Positions 53,493 through 63,317 of a DNA stretch of 64,000 bases are shown one piece after another (the first letter of the stretch is position 1; every line of letters begins with the position of its first letter). The translations under genes were made by a program, and so were the position numbers. The notes under the pieces were generated by a model that was not told the origin of the DNA, made no database searches, and saw only the letters and a list, made by a program, of their open reading frames with translations. Source of the stretch: Sandaracinobacter neustonicus. Lineage in GTDB: Bacteria > Pseudomonadota > Alphaproteobacteria > Sphingomonadales > Sphingomonadaceae. The stretch spans positions 248,001 to 312,000 of the forward strand of contig NZ_VFSU01000034.1 in the NCBI RefSeq assembly GCF_006385875.1, in the 5' to 3' direction.

Positions 53493-53767
53493 AGCTGGCC
53501 GAACTGCCCGCCCGCGCCATCGCCGGGCTGATCCGGCTGTATCAGCTCACGCTCTCCCCCTTGCTGGGGCCGAGCTGCCGATTTTCGCCCAGCTGTTCCC
53601 ATTACGGGATCGAGGCCCTAAAGCGGCACGGGCTGCTGGCCGGATTGTGGCTGACAGTCCACCGGATCGGCCGTTGCCACCCCTGGGGCGGATCGGGCCA
53701 CGATCCGGTTCCAGACCAGTTCCATTTGTTCCGCCGGGCACAGCGCCCGGCCATCCGGGAAGAGTGA
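53489..53767 (+). CDS. yidD: Membrane protein insertion efficiency factor YidD
   Basis: A 92-residue membrane-associated protein: [18 protein letters not shown], then [19 protein letters not shown] with the conserved cysteines, and [18 protein letters not shown] with the third cysteine. It sits between rnpA and yidC in the usual order and helps YidC insert proteins. It overlaps rnpA by 4 nt and precedes yidC by 10 nt. Confidence 0.97.
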   Translation: MKLAELPARAIAGLIRLYQLTLSPLLGPSCRFSPSCSHYGIEALKRHGLLAGLWLTVHRIGRCHPWGGSGHDPVPDQFHLFRRAQRPAIREE

Positions 53768-53777
53768 GCCTGAGCCA

Positions 53778-55481
53778 GTGACCCAGGAAAACCGCAACCT
53801 GATCCTTGCCGTCGTGCTGTCGGCACTGGTGCTGTTCGGCTGGACGTTCGCGTCTGAACGGCTGTTTCCCGCGCCCAAGACGCCGCCCGCCGCAACGGCG
53901 ACGGCTGCGGCGGGCGGCGGGCCGGTGCTGCCCGGCGCTGCCGCCAATGTGCCGGTGGTGGCCCCTTCGGCCGACACGCTGGCGGCGGTGGGCGCACGGG
54001 TGCGGATCGAAACGCCGCGGCTGGAAGGCTCCATCAACCTCACGGGCGCGCGCTTCGACGATCTGGTGCTGAAAGACCATCTCGTCAGCCTGCCGCCTTC
54101 CAAGCCGATCCGGCTGTTCTCACCTTCGGGTTCGAAAGACGCCTATTTCGCCGGTTACGGCTGGGTGGGGCCGGGCGCGCCGCCTGCGGACGCTGAGTGG
54201 ACGGCGAATGCCGCCACGCTTTCTGTGGGCAAGCCCGTGACGCTCAGCTGGCGCAGCCCGCAAGGGCTGATCTTCCAGCAGATCGTTTCCGTTGACGCGA
54301 ATTTCCTGTTCACCGTTGAGCAGCGGGTGGCGAACGCCTCTGCCGCGCCGGTTTCGCTGCGCGCCTTTGGCTATGTGAACCGCACGGGGCGCGGGCCGGA
54401 CAAGAATGGCATCAACCTGCATGTCGGCCCCATCGCTGTGCTGGACGGCAAGCTGCTGGAAGGCGACATCGATTACGACAAGCTGCGCGACAAGGGCCCG
54501 CAGACAATCAATTCCAAGGGCGGCTGGCTGGGCATCACCGACAAGCATTGGCTGGCGGCGCTGATCCCGGATCAGCAGGCGGCGATCGAAGCGCGCTTCA
54601 CCGCCGCCGACGCCGAGCGTTATCAGGTGGACTGGCTGAAAGCCCCCGCCACCGTGAACACAGGCGAAGCCGCCATCACCACCAGCCACCTGTTCGCGGG
54701 TGCGAAAGAAGTGCGGCTGTTGAATCAGGTGCGCGACGAACTGGGCGTGCCGCTGTTCGACCGGGCGCTGGCCTGGGGCTGGTTCTGGTTCATCGCCCAG
54801 CCGATCTTCGGGCTGCTGGCGTGGCTCTATGGGCATCTGGGCAATTATGCGCTGGCCATCGTGGGGCTGACGCTGATCGTGCGCGCCGTGCTGTTCCCCA
54901 TTGCCAACAAACAATATGCCAGCATGGCCAAGATGCGCATCTTCGCGCCGAAGATGAAGGAAATTCAGGAAAAATATAAGGACGACAAGCAGAAGCAGCA
55001 ATTCGAGCTGATGGAGCTGTACAAGAAGGAAAAGATCAACCCGCTGGCGGGCTGCCTGCCCATTCTGCTGCAGATTCCGATCTTCTATGCCTTGTATAAA
55101 ACCCTGCTGATCACGGTGGAAATGCGCCACCAGCCCGCATTCCTGTGGATCAAGGATCTGGCCGCGCCCGATCCGTTGACGCCGCTGAACCTGTTCGGGC
55201 TGCTGCCGTTCGATCTGCCGCCCTTCCTGCATCTGGGCATCCTGCCGATCATCCTGGGCGTGACGATGTGGGCGCAGTTCAAGCTGAACCCGCAGCCGAT
55301 GGACGAGATTCAGGCCAAGGTGTTCGCCTTCATGCCGTGGATCTTCATGTTCATGATGGCCCCGTTCGCGGCGGGCCTTCAGATCTACTGGATCGTGAAC
55401 AACCTTGTTTCCATCCTGCAGCAGTGGATTCTGCTGAAGAAATATCCGGCCCCCGCGCCGGCCCCGGCGGCGACCAAATGA
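53778..55481 (+). CDS. yidC: Membrane protein insertase YidC
   Basis: A 567-residue inner-membrane insertase that works alone or with SecYEG. Order: N-terminal anchor ([21 protein letters not shown]), Pro/Ala-rich linker, large periplasmic domain (about 60-330), then the 60-kDa/Oxa1 core: [30 protein letters not shown] with the hydrophilic-groove arginine in [16 protein letters not shown], and the C-terminal helices to [20 protein letters not shown]. Starts at GTG 53778. The stop overlaps engB by 4 nt. Confidence 0.97.
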   Translation: MTQENRNLILAVVLSALVLFGWTFASERLFPAPKTPPAATATAAAGGGPVLPGAAANVPVVAPSADTLAAVGARVRIETPRLEGSINLTGARFDDLVLKDHLVSLPPSKPIRLFSPSGSKDAYFAGYGWVGPGAPPADAEWTANAATLSVGKPVTLSWRSPQGLIFQQIVSVDANFLFTVEQRVANASAAPVSLRAFGYVNRTGRGPDKNGINLHVGPIAVLDGKLLEGDIDYDKLRDKGPQTINSKGGWLGITDKHWLAALIPDQQAAIEARFTAADAERYQVDWLKAPATVNTGEAAITTSHLFAGAKEVRLLNQVRDELGVPLFDRALAWGWFWFIAQPIFGLLAWLYGHLGNYALAIVGLTLIVRAVLFPIANKQYASMAKMRIFAPKMKEIQEKYKDDKQKQQFELMELYKKEKINPLAGCLPILLQIPIFYALYKTLLITVEMRHQPAFLWIKDLAAPDPLTPLNLFGLLPFDLPPFLHLGILPIILGVTMWAQFKLNPQPMDEIQAKVFAFMPWIFMFMMAPFAAGLQIYWIVNNLVSILQQWILLKKYPAPAPAPAATK

Positions 55482-56122
55482 CGGACGCCGAACAGGCCGA
55501 CCTGATGGAGGAAGCCCGGCGGCTGTTCGCCGGGCCGGTGGAATTCCAGCTGTCTGCGCCGAAGCTGCAGTTCCTGCCGGATGCAGACCTGCCGGAGATC
55601 GCCTTCGCCGGGCGCTCCAACGTGGGAAAATCCAGCCTGATGAACGCTTTAACGGGGCGCAACGGGCTGGCGCGCACCTCTAACACGCCCGGCCGCACGC
55701 AGGAACTGAACCTGTTTCTGGTGGGTGATCCGCCGGTGCTTCGGCTGGTGGACATGCCCGGTTATGGTTATGCCGAAGCGCCGAAAGACATGGTGCGGCA
55801 ATGGGCGCATCTGGTGAATGATTATCTGCGTGGCCGCCCCACGCTGAAGCGGGTGCTGGTGCTGGTGGACAGCCGCCACGGGCTGAAGCCGGTGGACCGG
55901 GAGATCATGGCGCTTCTGGACAAGGCGGCCGTCAGCTACCAGATCGTGCTGACCAAGGCGGACAAGATCAAGCCGACGGCGCTCGCGGTGGTTTCGGCGC
56001 AGGTGGCGGAGGAGGCGCGCAAGCACCCCGCCGCCCACCCGCTGCTGATCCCCACCAGCAGCGAGACGAAAGACGGAATTGCCGACCTGCGCGCAGCCGT
56101 GGTGGCCGCCGCCTTTGCCTGA
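55478..56122 (+). CDS. engB: Ribosome biogenesis GTP-binding protein EngB (YihA/YsxC)
   Basis: A 214-residue GTPase used in 50S assembly. G1 is [18 protein letters not shown]2 around [10 protein letters not shown]3 [13 protein letters not shown]4 VLTKADKIK and G5 [12 protein letters not shown]. Length and order are typical. It overlaps yidC by 4 nt (ATGA), closing the rpmH-rnpA-yidD-yidC-engB block. In many alphaproteobacteria argB follows; here a methyltransferase gene follows after 14 nt. Confidence 0.97.
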   Translation: MTDAEQADLMEEARRLFAGPVEFQLSAPKLQFLPDADLPEIAFAGRSNVGKSSLMNALTGRNGLARTSNTPGRTQELNLFLVGDPPVLRLVDMPGYGYAEAPKDMVRQWAHLVNDYLRGRPTLKRVLVLVDSRHGLKPVDREIMALLDKAAVSYQIVLTKADKIKPTALAVVSAQVAEEARKHPAAHPLLIPTSSETKDGIADLRAAVVAAAFA

Positions 56123-56136
56123 AAGGAAGCCGGGGA

Positions 56137-57135
56137 ATGCAGCCTGATCTGCCGCCTGAAGCCCGTGTTCTGGGATTGGCCGGGGACTATTTCATCAGCC
56201 GCGCGCTGCATGTGGCGGCCGAACTGGGGCTGGCAGATGCCATTGCCGATCAGCCGTTGAGCGCCACGGCCATCGCCGCGACGGTGGGGGCGGATGCCGG
56301 TGCCGTGGAGCGCATCCTGCGTGCGCTGGAAACGCGCGGGATCTTCACCCGCACGCCCGAAGGCTGGGCGCACAGCCCCGCGTCTGACCGGCTGCGCCGC
56401 GCGCACCCGCAGACGCTGGCGGATTTCGTGGGCATGCTGGGCAGCGAGGCGAACTGGTTGTCTGCCGGTGCGATGGCCGATGGCGCGCGCCATGGGCATT
56501 GCCCGGCGGAACAACTGTTTGAAGGCGGGCTGTGGGGGCATTTCCGCCGCAACCCGGCGGAAAGCGCGCAGTTCGATGCAGCGATGCTGGCGAAATCCCA
56601 TGCGGAGATCGCGGGCGTGACTCCGGTGCTCGATCTGGAAGGTGTATCCCTGCTGGCGGATGTGGGCGGGGGGCGCGGGCATTTTCTCTGCGCGCTGCTG
56701 GATCGTCACCCCGCCCTGCAGGGGCTGCTGCTGGATCAGCCGCAAGTGGTGGCGGGCGCGCTGCCGCATCCCCGCATGCAGACGGCGGGGCTGGATTTCT
56801 TCGCGGACGATCTGCCGGTGGCAGACGCCTATCTGCTGGCCAATGTGATCCATGATTGGGACAAGCCGCGCGCACTGGCCATCCTGCGGGCCGTGCGGGC
56901 GGCGGCACCCGCCCATGCGCGGCTGCTGCTGGTGGAGATGGTGTTGCCGCCCGTGCCGGTGCCGCACCCCGGATTCTCGCTGGACATGGTGATGCTGGCG
57001 ACGACCGGCGGCGAAGAGCGCGACGCGGCGGGCTATGCCGCGTTGCTGGCGGAAGCGGGCTGGGCCATGCAGGGGGTGACGCCCACGCAATCGCCGGTTT
57101 CGATTGTGACGGCAGGCCTGATGGCCGCGAAATAA
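56137..57135 (+). CDS. SAM-dependent O-methyltransferase-like protein
   Basis: A 332-residue class I methyltransferase with the plant-type/hydroxyneurosporene layout: an N-terminal dimerisation, winged-helix region (about 1-100: FISRALHVAAELGLADAIAD, AIAATVGADAGAVERILRALETRGIF) and a C-terminal Rossmann domain with motif I LLADVGGGRGHFL, then ANVIHDWDKPRALAIL (conserved His-Asp-Trp) and LLLVEMVLPP. Probably methylates a small hydroxylated compound. It follows engB by only 14 nt and could share its transcript. Substrate unknown; no carotenoid or polyketide genes nearby. Confidence 0.9.
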   Translation: MQPDLPPEARVLGLAGDYFISRALHVAAELGLADAIADQPLSATAIAATVGADAGAVERILRALETRGIFTRTPEGWAHSPASDRLRRAHPQTLADFVGMLGSEANWLSAGAMADGARHGHCPAEQLFEGGLWGHFRRNPAESAQFDAAMLAKSHAEIAGVTPVLDLEGVSLLADVGGGRGHFLCALLDRHPALQGLLLDQPQVVAGALPHPRMQTAGLDFFADDLPVADAYLLANVIHDWDKPRALAILRAVRAAAPAHARLLLVEMVLPPVPVPHPGFSLDMVMLATTGGEERDAAGYAALLAEAGWAMQGVTPTQSPVSIVTAGLMAAK

Positions 57136-57193
57136 GGCGCGGCTGGTTGCTGAATTGCTGTTAAAAGGCCGAAAGCCTTAAGGGGAGATTGAA

Positions 57194-58609
57194 TTGAAGG
57201 CTCTGAGTGCATTCACCGTTGGCGGGCAGACGTTCCTGCCGCTTGTGGAAGGCGGCAAGGGTGTGTCCGCCACGAACCATGCCTCGGCCGGGGCGTGGGC
57301 GAAGGCGGGCGGGATCGGCACCGTTTCCGGCGTGAACGCCGACAGCACGGACGAGAATGGCGACATCATCCCGCAAATCTATCACAGCCGCACCCGCGAG
57401 GGGCGGCATGAAGAGCTGGTCGCCTATGGCATCAGCGGCGCGGTGGAGCAGGTGCGCCGCGCCTTCGATATCGCGGGCGACGAAATCCGGGCCGGTCGCG
57501 GCGCGCTGAACATCAACGTGCTGTGGGAAATGGGCGGCGCGCAGCGGATATTGGAGGGCGTGCTGAGCCAGACCAAGGGCATGCTGCACGGCGTGACCTG
57601 CGGCGCGGGCATGCCCTATAAGCTGTCTGAAATCGCCGCACGGCATCAGGTTTATTATTACCCGATCATCTCCTCCGGCCGGGCGTTCCGGGCGTTGTGG
57701 AAGCGGGCCTATTCCAAGGCCAGCGAATGGCTGGGCGCGGTGGTGTATGAAGACCCATGGCTGGCGGGCGGACACAATGGCTTGTCCAACGCGGAAGACC
57801 CAAGGCAGCCGCAAGACCCTTACCCCCGCGTGAAGGAACTGCGCGAAGTGATGCGCGAAGGTGGCATCCCCGACAGCGTGCCGATCGTGATGGCAGGCGG
57901 CGTCTGGTATCTGCGCGACTGGGCGGACTGGATCGACAACCCGGAATTGGGCGCGATCAGCTTCCAGTTCGGCACCCGCCCGCTGCTGACGAAGGAAAGC
58001 CCCATCCCCGAAGGCTGGAAGGCGCGCCTGCCGACGCTGGAGGAAGGGGATATCCTGCTGCACAAATTCTCCCCCACCGGCTTTTATTCCAGCGCGGTGC
58101 GGAACACGTTCCTGCGCAACCTTGAAGGGCGATCACAACGGCAGATCGCCTTCAGCACCGAGGCAGCCGGGGATCATCAATACACGCTGGACGTCGGCGT
58201 GGGCCGCAAGACCTATTATGTGACGCGGGACGATCTGAACCACGCGCGCGAATGGAACGGCGCGGGCTATGATACCGCGCTGAAAACGCCGGACAATACT
58301 TTGGTGTTCGTCAGCGCGGCGGAATCGAAGGTGATCCGCAAGGATCAGGCCGATTGCATGGGCTGCCTGTCCCACTGCTCGTTCAGTGCGTGGAAGGATC
58401 ATGACGATCACACCACCGGCTACCTCGCCGATCCGCGCAGCTTCTGCATCCAGAAAACCCTGCAGGATATCGCCCACGGCGCAGACCCGGAGAACGAGCT
58501 GATGTTCGCCGGCCACGCAGCGTTCAACTTCAAGACCGACCCCTTCTATTCAAACGGCTTCGTGCCGACGGTGAAGCAGCTGGTGGATCGGATCCAGACG
58601 GGGGATTGA
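57194..58609 (+). CDS. Nitronate monooxygenase-family protein with C-terminal Cys-rich segment (471 residues)
   Basis: An FMN-type TIM barrel related to nitronate monooxygenases (LPLVEGGKGVSATNHASAG near the start; VMAGGVWYLRDWADW and FGTRPLLTKE near the flavin site) but about 150 residues longer than usual. The added C-terminal half ends in DCMGCLSHCSFSAWKDHDDHTTGYLADPRSFC, with a CxxCxxxC cluster and a fourth cysteine that could bind iron-sulfur or zinc. Start TTG 57194, with AGGGGAG upstream; no ATG is suitable. Followed after 32 nt by module copy 8. Activity unknown. Confidence 0.85.
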   Translation: MKALSAFTVGGQTFLPLVEGGKGVSATNHASAGAWAKAGGIGTVSGVNADSTDENGDIIPQIYHSRTREGRHEELVAYGISGAVEQVRRAFDIAGDEIRAGRGALNINVLWEMGGAQRILEGVLSQTKGMLHGVTCGAGMPYKLSEIAARHQVYYYPIISSGRAFRALWKRAYSKASEWLGAVVYEDPWLAGGHNGLSNAEDPRQPQDPYPRVKELREVMREGGIPDSVPIVMAGGVWYLRDWADWIDNPELGAISFQFGTRPLLTKESPIPEGWKARLPTLEEGDILLHKFSPTGFYSSAVRNTFLRNLEGRSQRQIAFSTEAAGDHQYTLDVGVGRKTYYVTRDDLNHAREWNGAGYDTALKTPDNTLVFVSAAESKVIRKDQADCMGCLSHCSFSAWKDHDDHTTGYLADPRSFCIQKTLQDIAHGADPENELMFAGHAAFNFKTDPFYSNGFVPTVKQLVDRIQTGD

Positions 58610-58640
58610 CGCGGGGGCGCTGGGGGTTCGCCTCCGGCGG

Positions 58641-58815
58641 GGAGGGCTCTGCCCTCCACCCGGCAGGGACATGATGTCCCTGCACCCTCAAAGTTGGCGT
58701 TGTGCCTGAACTCAAGCGCCGTGCGGATGATCGGATTCGATTGCCTGCGGCGCAACCCAGCCCTCTCCCCCCGCTGGGGGGAGAGTTGGAGAGGGGGGAG
58801 CAACGCCGGGCCAAA
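58641..58815 (+). repeat. Tandem-stem-loop 3-prime module, copy 8 (tail type I)
   Basis: Stem-loop a at 58641-58657 (GGAGGGC-TCT-GCCCTCC), stem-loop b at 58663-58683 (GCAGGGACA-TGA-TGTCCCTGC; a compensated C-G pair replaces A-T of other copies), CACCCTCAAAGTTGG, then the type I tail with the third hairpin. 32 nt after the stop of the Cys-rich monooxygenase, same direction. Confidence 0.8.
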
Positions 58816-58841
58816 CCCATCACCCTCCCCACACCCACAAC

Positions 58842-58929
58842 CGTCACCCCGGACTTGATCCGGGGGCCAGCTGTTATTCGGCAACGTGGGAACAGAAAAG
58901 CTGGACCCCGGATCAAGTCCGGGCTGACG
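58842..58929. repeat. Inverted repeat, CCCCGGATCAAGTCCGGGG family, copy 2
   Basis: Arms of 31 nt at 58842-58872 (contains CACCCCGGACTTGATCC) and 58899-58929 (contains CCCCGGATCAAGTCCGGG) with very few mismatches and a 26-nt loop. Same arm order as copy 1. Confidence 0.87.
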
Positions 58930-59085
58930 CCGCGTTTGCGGATGCCGTGAGACCAGCGATCCACCGCCCGCGCCTCTCATCGATGACAGCCTGCCGCAAC
59001 GGAAGGGCGCACTGCGCGTTGACTCGTGCCGCAGCCTTCCCCATGGGTTCCGCGCAAATTCATGTGACCGGGGAGCGATCTGCCC

Positions 59086-59835
59086 ATGAAAATTCTCGTG
59101 CCCGTAAAGCGGGTGGTTGATGCCAATGTGAAGGTGCGGGTGAAGCCCGACCAATCCGGCGTCGAACTTGCCAATGTGAAGATGAGCATGAACCCCTTCG
59201 ACGAGATTTCCGTCGAGGAAGCGGTTCGGCTGAAGGAAAAGGGTGTGGCGACGGAAGTCGTCGTCGTGTCCGTCGGCCCGGCGCAGGCGCAGGAAACGCT
59301 GCGCACGGCGCTGGCGATGGGCGCGGACCGCGGCATTCTCGTGACGACCGACGGCCCGACGGAAAGCCTCGCGGTTGCGAAGCTGCTGGCCAAGATCGTG
59401 GCCGAGGAAGCGCCCGGCCTGGTGATCCTTGGCAAGCAGGCGATCGACGACGACGCCAACCAGACCGGGCAGATGCTGGCCGCGCTGCTGGGCTGGGGGC
59501 AGGGCACCTTCGCCTCCAAGGTGGAGCCGACTGCCGACACCGTGTCTGTCACGCGCGAAATCGACGGCGGGCTTGAAACCGTCGAGCTGAAGCTGCCGGC
59601 CGTGGTGACAACCGACCTTCGCCTGAACGAGCCGCGCTATGCCAGCCTGCCGAACATCATGAAGGCCAAGGCGAAGCCGATCGCGAACAAGACGCCCGCC
59701 GATTATGGCGTGGACGTGACGCCGCGCCTGACGACGCTGAAAGTGACCGAGCCGCCCAAGCGCAGCGCGGGCATCAAGGTGAAGACTGTCGACGAACTGA
59801 TCGAGAAGCTGAAGAATTCGGGAGTGATCGCATGA
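59086..59835 (+). CDS. etfB: Electron transfer flavoprotein beta subunit
   Basis: A 249-residue subunit that, with EtfA, carries electrons from acyl-CoA dehydrogenases to ETF-ubiquinone oxidoreductase. It starts [20 protein letters not shown], has [20 protein letters not shown], and the AMP/recognition-loop region [22 protein letters not shown] that docks to dehydrogenases. Length is standard. Its stop overlaps the etfA start by 4 nt (59832-59835). GGGGAG lies upstream. It serves the acyl-CoA dehydrogenases at both ends of the window. Confidence 0.97.
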   Translation: MKILVPVKRVVDANVKVRVKPDQSGVELANVKMSMNPFDEISVEEAVRLKEKGVATEVVVVSVGPAQAQETLRTALAMGADRGILVTTDGPTESLAVAKLLAKIVAEEAPGLVILGKQAIDDDANQTGQMLAALLGWGQGTFASKVEPTADTVSVTREIDGGLETVELKLPAVVTTDLRLNEPRYASLPNIMKAKAKPIANKTPADYGVDVTPRLTTLKVTEPPKRSAGIKVKTVDELIEKLKNSGVIA

Positions 59836-60776
59836 GCGTTCTGGTTCTTGCCGAACATGACAATGCGTCTTTGAAGGACGCGACGCTGAACGCGGTGACG
59901 GCTGCCAAGGCGCTGGCCGGGTTCGCCGGTGGCGACGTGCATGTGCTGGTGGCGGGCAAGGGCGCGCAAGCCGCTGCCGATGCCGCCGCGAAGATCGACG
60001 GCGTGGCCAAGGTGTTGCTGGCCGACGATGCCGCCTATGGTGACGCGCTGGCCGAGAATGTCGCGCCGCTAATCGCCGGGCTGCTGGCCGGTTATGATGC
60101 GCTGGTGGCCCCGGCCACGTCGCGGGGCAAGAACATCGCCCCGCGCGTGGCGGCGCTGGCCGATGTGGCGCAGATTTCCGAAATCCTGTCTGTCGAAGCG
60201 GCCGACACCTTCACCCGGCCGATCTATGCCGGGAACGCCATCGCGACCGTGAAATCGGCCGATGCGAAGAAGGTGATCACGGTTCGCGGCACCGCCTTCC
60301 CCAAGGCGGCCGCCACCGGCGGTTCGGCGGCTGTCGAAGCGGTTTCGGGCAGCGGCGACGCCGGGCTGTCCAGCTTCAAGGGTGCGGAACTGACGGTTTC
60401 CGCGCGGCCGGAACTGACGGGCGCGAAGATCATCGTCTCCGGTGGCCGGGCGCTGGGGTCTGGCGAAGCCTTCACCCAATATATCGACCCGCTGGCCGAC
60501 AAGCTGGGTGCAGCCGTTGGCGCGTCACGCGCGGCGGTGGATGCCGGTTATGTGCCGAACGACTATCAGGTGGGGCAGACGGGCAAGATCGTCGCGCCGG
60601 AACTTTATGTCGCCATCGGCATTTCGGGGGCGATCCAGCATCTGGCGGGCATGAAGGATTCCAAGGTGATCGTGGCGATCAACAAGGATGAAGAAGCCCC
60701 CATCTTCCAGGTGGCGGATTACGGCCTTGTGGGCGATCTGTTCACGCTGGTGCCGGAGCTGACTTCGAAGCTCTGA
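59832..60776 (+). CDS. etfA: Electron transfer flavoprotein alpha subunit
   Basis: A 314-residue FAD-binding subunit. Domain I covers about 1-190 and domain II (FAD) holds [44 protein letters not shown] and [23 protein letters not shown], the ETF-alpha signature. Coupled to etfB by overlap. A strong terminator follows after 30 nt, and that hairpin runs to the start of the next gene. Confidence 0.97.
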   Translation: MSVLVLAEHDNASLKDATLNAVTAAKALAGFAGGDVHVLVAGKGAQAAADAAAKIDGVAKVLLADDAAYGDALAENVAPLIAGLLAGYDALVAPATSRGKNIAPRVAALADVAQISEILSVEAADTFTRPIYAGNAIATVKSADAKKVITVRGTAFPKAAATGGSAAVEAVSGSGDAGLSSFKGAELTVSARPELTGAKIIVSGGRALGSGEAFTQYIDPLADKLGAAVGASRAAVDAGYVPNDYQVGQTGKIVAPELYVAIGISGAIQHLAGMKDSKVIVAINKDEEAPIFQVADYGLVGDLFTLVPELTSKL

Positions 60777-60806
60777 GCCTCTCGACGGCGCTGTGCCAAG
60801 GCAATA

Positions 60807-60837
60807 GGCTCCCCCGGAACTATCCGGGGGAGCCTTT
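60807..60837 (+). terminator. Terminator of etfBA that contains the next gene's ribosome site
   Basis: GGCTCCCCCGG (60807-60817), loop AACTAT, CCGGGGGAGCC (60824-60834), then TTT. The 3-prime arm contains GGGGGAG, which is the only purine-rich sequence in front of the ATG at 60840 (8-nt spacing). The element thus can end etfBA transcripts and, in read-through RNA, hide the next gene's ribosome site. Confidence 0.8.
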
Positions 60838-60839
60838 GC

Positions 60840-61859
60840 ATGTCTGGAACGGTGCTTGTGACGGGGGCGTCCGGCTATATCGCCGGGTTCACCATCCGGC
60901 AGTTGCTGGCGGAGGGCTGGCAGGTTCGCGGCAGCATCCGCAACCTTGCCCGCGCGGACGAGGTGCGCGCGACGCTGGGGGTTTCGGCGGCGGAGTTGCC
61001 GCTGGTTGCAGTGGATCTGCTGTCGGATTCGGGCTGGGCGGAGGCTGCCGCCGGTTGCACGCACCTGCTGCACATCGCCTCCCCGGTGCTGGCGGGCGTG
61101 CCGACGCATGAGGATGATCTGATCCGGCCCGCGCGCGAGGGGGCTTTGCGGGCGCTGGCGGCGGCGAAAGCGGCGGGCGTCGGCCGGGTGGTGCTGACGA
61201 GCAGCGTGGCGGCCATCACCTATGGCCATGGCAAGACGGACAAACTCTATACCGAGGCGGACTGGACCGACCTCGCCTCGCCCACCACCGGGGCCTATGC
61301 GAAATCCAAGACCATCGCCGAACGCGCCGCGCGGGACTGGATGGCGGCGAACGGCGCGGGGATGGAGTTTGCCACCATCAACCCCGGCATGGTGCTGGGG
61401 CCGGTGCTTGGCCCCGATTTCTCCGCCTCTCTGGAAGTGGTGAAGCGGCTGATCGACGGCTCCATGCCCGGCCTGCCGCATGTGGGCTTTTCCATCGTCG
61501 ACGTGCGCGAGGTGGCGGATGCGCATGTGAAGGCGCTGACGGTGCCGGGGATCGACGGCGAGCGCTTCATCGTCGCCGGCGACGAATTCCTGTGGTTGGA
61601 CGAGATCGCCGCCCTGCTGAAAGCGCGGCTGGGGCCGCGCGCGGCCAAGGTGCCCAGCCGCCGTCTGCCCGATTTCGTCGTGCGGCTGGCCAGCCTGTTC
61701 AGCCCGCCGCTGCGCTTCGTGGCATCGGAACTGGGACGCCGTCGGGCGCTGAGTTCGGCCCATGCCAAGGCGCGGCTGGGCATCCGGTTCCGCGCGTCGG
61801 CAGACAGCCTTGCTGATGCCGCGAATAGCCTGATTGACGCAGGGATTGTGAAGGTGTGA
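60840..61859 (+). CDS. NAD-dependent epimerase/dihydroflavonol reductase-type protein
   Basis: A 339-residue extended short-chain dehydrogenase: Rossmann TVLVTGASGYIAGF right at the N-terminus, LTSSVAAITYGH with the active-site serine, and YAKSK (YxxxK) in TGAYAKSKTIAERAAR. Similar proteins reduce ketones or aldehydes on small molecules. The start must be ATG 60840, since the first Rossmann strand begins at residue 4, so there is no room for a separate ribosome site other than the terminator arm. Substrate unknown. Confidence 0.9.
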   Translation: MSGTVLVTGASGYIAGFTIRQLLAEGWQVRGSIRNLARADEVRATLGVSAAELPLVAVDLLSDSGWAEAAAGCTHLLHIASPVLAGVPTHEDDLIRPAREGALRALAAAKAAGVGRVVLTSSVAAITYGHGKTDKLYTEADWTDLASPTTGAYAKSKTIAERAARDWMAANGAGMEFATINPGMVLGPVLGPDFSASLEVVKRLIDGSMPGLPHVGFSIVDVREVADAHVKALTVPGIDGERFIVAGDEFLWLDEIAALLKARLGPRAAKVPSRRLPDFVVRLASLFSPPLRFVASELGRRRALSSAHAKARLGIRFRASADSLADAANSLIDAGIVKV

Positions 61860-61904
61860 CTCCGGCGCTAACCCCGCCCTGACAGCAGCGAAAAGGATGG
61901 GCGA

Positions 61905-62765
61905 ATGAAGGTTGGCGTGATCGGCGCAGGCATCATGGGATCGGGCATCGCGCAGGTGGCCGCCGCCGCAGGCCATGGCGTGACGCTGTCTGACATTGCG
62001 CTGGACCGCGCCGAAAAGGGCAAGGCGGGAATCGCCAGGCAGTTGGACCGGCTGGTGGCCAAGGGCACGCTGGACGCCGCCGCCGCAGAGGCCACGCTCG
62101 CCCGCATCACGCCTGCCGGGGACAGCGCCGCTTTGTCCGACGCGGATTTCGTGATCGAGGCCGCGACCGAGGGCGAGGAGCTGAAAAAGAAGATCTTCGC
62201 CGGGCTGAAACTGGCCCCGCACGCCGTGCTGGCCAGCAACACCTCCTCCATCTCCATCACCATGCTGGGCACCGCGACGGACCGGCCGGACCGCTTTCTG
62301 GGCCTGCACTTCTTCAACCCGGTGCCGGTGATGAAGCTGGTGGAAATCATCCCCGGCCTCGCCACCTCGGCCGAAACCCGCGCCATCGCCCGTGATTTCA
62401 TCGCCACGCTGGGCAAGACCCCGATTGTTTCCGAAGACAGCCCCAGCTTCATCGTCAACCGGGTGCTGTGCCCCATGCTGAACGAGGCGATCTTCGCGCT
62501 GGGCGAAGGTGTGGGCAGCGTGGAAGACATCGACACCGGGCTGAAGCTGGGCGCGAACCACCCCATGGGGCCGCTGACGCTGGCGGATTTCGTGGGCCTC
62601 GATACACTGCTCGCCATCATGCATGTGATGCAGAAAGCCACCGGAGACCCGAAATACCGCCCCGCGCCGCTGCTGACCAAATATGTGGAAGCCGGTTGGT
62701 ATGGCCGCAAATCCGGCCGGGGATTCTATGATTATTCCGGCGAAAAACCCGTTCCCACGCGCTGA
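61905..62765 (+). CDS. 3-hydroxybutyryl/3-hydroxyacyl-CoA dehydrogenase
   Basis: A 286-residue NAD(P)-dependent oxidoreductase converting 3-hydroxyacyl-CoA to 3-ketoacyl-CoA (or the reverse). N-terminal [21 protein letters not shown], then [33 protein letters not shown] with the catalytic histidine, and the C-terminal domain with [17 protein letters not shown]. The 286-residue, single-function form resembles the PaaH/HbdA type. It follows the epimerase gene by 45 nt and matches the nearby etfBA in acyl-CoA metabolism. Confidence 0.94.
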   Translation: MKVGVIGAGIMGSGIAQVAAAAGHGVTLSDIALDRAEKGKAGIARQLDRLVAKGTLDAAAAEATLARITPAGDSAALSDADFVIEAATEGEELKKKIFAGLKLAPHAVLASNTSSISITMLGTATDRPDRFLGLHFFNPVPVMKLVEIIPGLATSAETRAIARDFIATLGKTPIVSEDSPSFIVNRVLCPMLNEAIFALGEGVGSVEDIDTGLKLGANHPMGPLTLADFVGLDTLLAIMHVMQKATGDPKYRPAPLLTKYVEAGWYGRKSGRGFYDYSGEKPVPTR

Positions 62766-62792
62766 TCCCGTTGCCCCCAAAGGAGGTTCCTG

Positions 62793-63191
62793 ATGTTGAA
62801 GGCAGCCCTTCCGATTTCCGCCCTGCTCTTGCTGGCTGGTTGCGCCAGCAACAATGACAGCCCCGCCAACCGCACCGTCTGGGTGGAGGACGGACCGCCG
62901 GTGAACTGCATCAACCGCAATCAGGTGCGCAGCTTCCGCGTGATCGATGACCGCACCATCGATTTCGAACGCAACCGCAATCAGGCCTGGCGCAACAACC
63001 TGCCCATGCGCTGCAGCGGCCTGACTTTCGGACAAGCGATCCAGATCAACAGCCGCACCAGCCAGATCTGCAGCTTCGACAGCATCACCCCCCGATCCAT
63101 GGGCAGCGGCCCCAACGCCATGCGCTGCCAACTGGGCCAGTTCCAGCCGATGAAGCGCGTGCCCGTGCCGGAAACCAAGCCGGCGGGGTGA
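62793..63191 (+). CDS. DUF6491-like lipoprotein
   Basis: A 132-residue lipoprotein: signal and lipobox (MLKAALPISALLLLAGC). The mature part has NCINRNQVRSFRVIDDRTIDF, WRNNLPMRCSGLTFGQ and QICSFDSI, the Cys pattern of DUF6491 proteins, with probable disulfides. AAAGGAGG lies before the ATG. It lies 27 nt after the hydroxyacyl-CoA dehydrogenase, so could be co-transcribed. Function unknown; periplasmic side of a membrane. Confidence 0.75.
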   Translation: MLKAALPISALLLLAGCASNNDSPANRTVWVEDGPPVNCINRNQVRSFRVIDDRTIDFERNRNQAWRNNLPMRCSGLTFGQAIQINSRTSQICSFDSITPRSMGSGPNAMRCQLGQFQPMKRVPVPETKPAG

Positions 63192-63200
63192 CGTTGAGGG

Positions 63201-63268
63201 CAGGGGGCTTTGCCCCCTGTACCCCCAGCAGGAGGGTGACCCTCCTGCACCTCCGAAGTTTTTGAAAA
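63201..63268 (+). repeat. Tandem-stem-loop 3-prime module, copy 9 (short type III)
   Basis: Stem-loop a at 63201-63219 (CAGGGGGC-TTT-GCCCCCTG), stem-loop b at 63228-63248 (GCAGGAGGG-TGA-CCCTCCTGC), then CACCTCCGAAGTTTTTG. Ten nt after the lipoprotein stop, same direction. The T-run after stem-loop b gives a terminator-like end. Confidence 0.8.
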
Positions 63269-63317
63269 AGAATAATATTCTTTGCAGAGCCGTTGGCCTG
63301 CACCGCCGCTCATCTCC

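Larger units (their letters stand above)
58610..59085. other. Repeat spacer before etfB
   Basis: About 475 bp: module copy 8 (58641-58815), the second full CCCCGGATCAAGTCC inverted repeat (58842-58929), and about 150 bp leading to etfB with its ribosome site (GGGGAG). The etfBA promoter is presumably within 58940-59060 but I cannot place it. No gene seen. Confidence 0.7.

Noticed and set aside
57165-57179. Terminator between the methyltransferase and the Cys-rich monooxygenase
   Set aside because: Only a 5-bp AAGGC/GCCTT stem with no T-tract after it.
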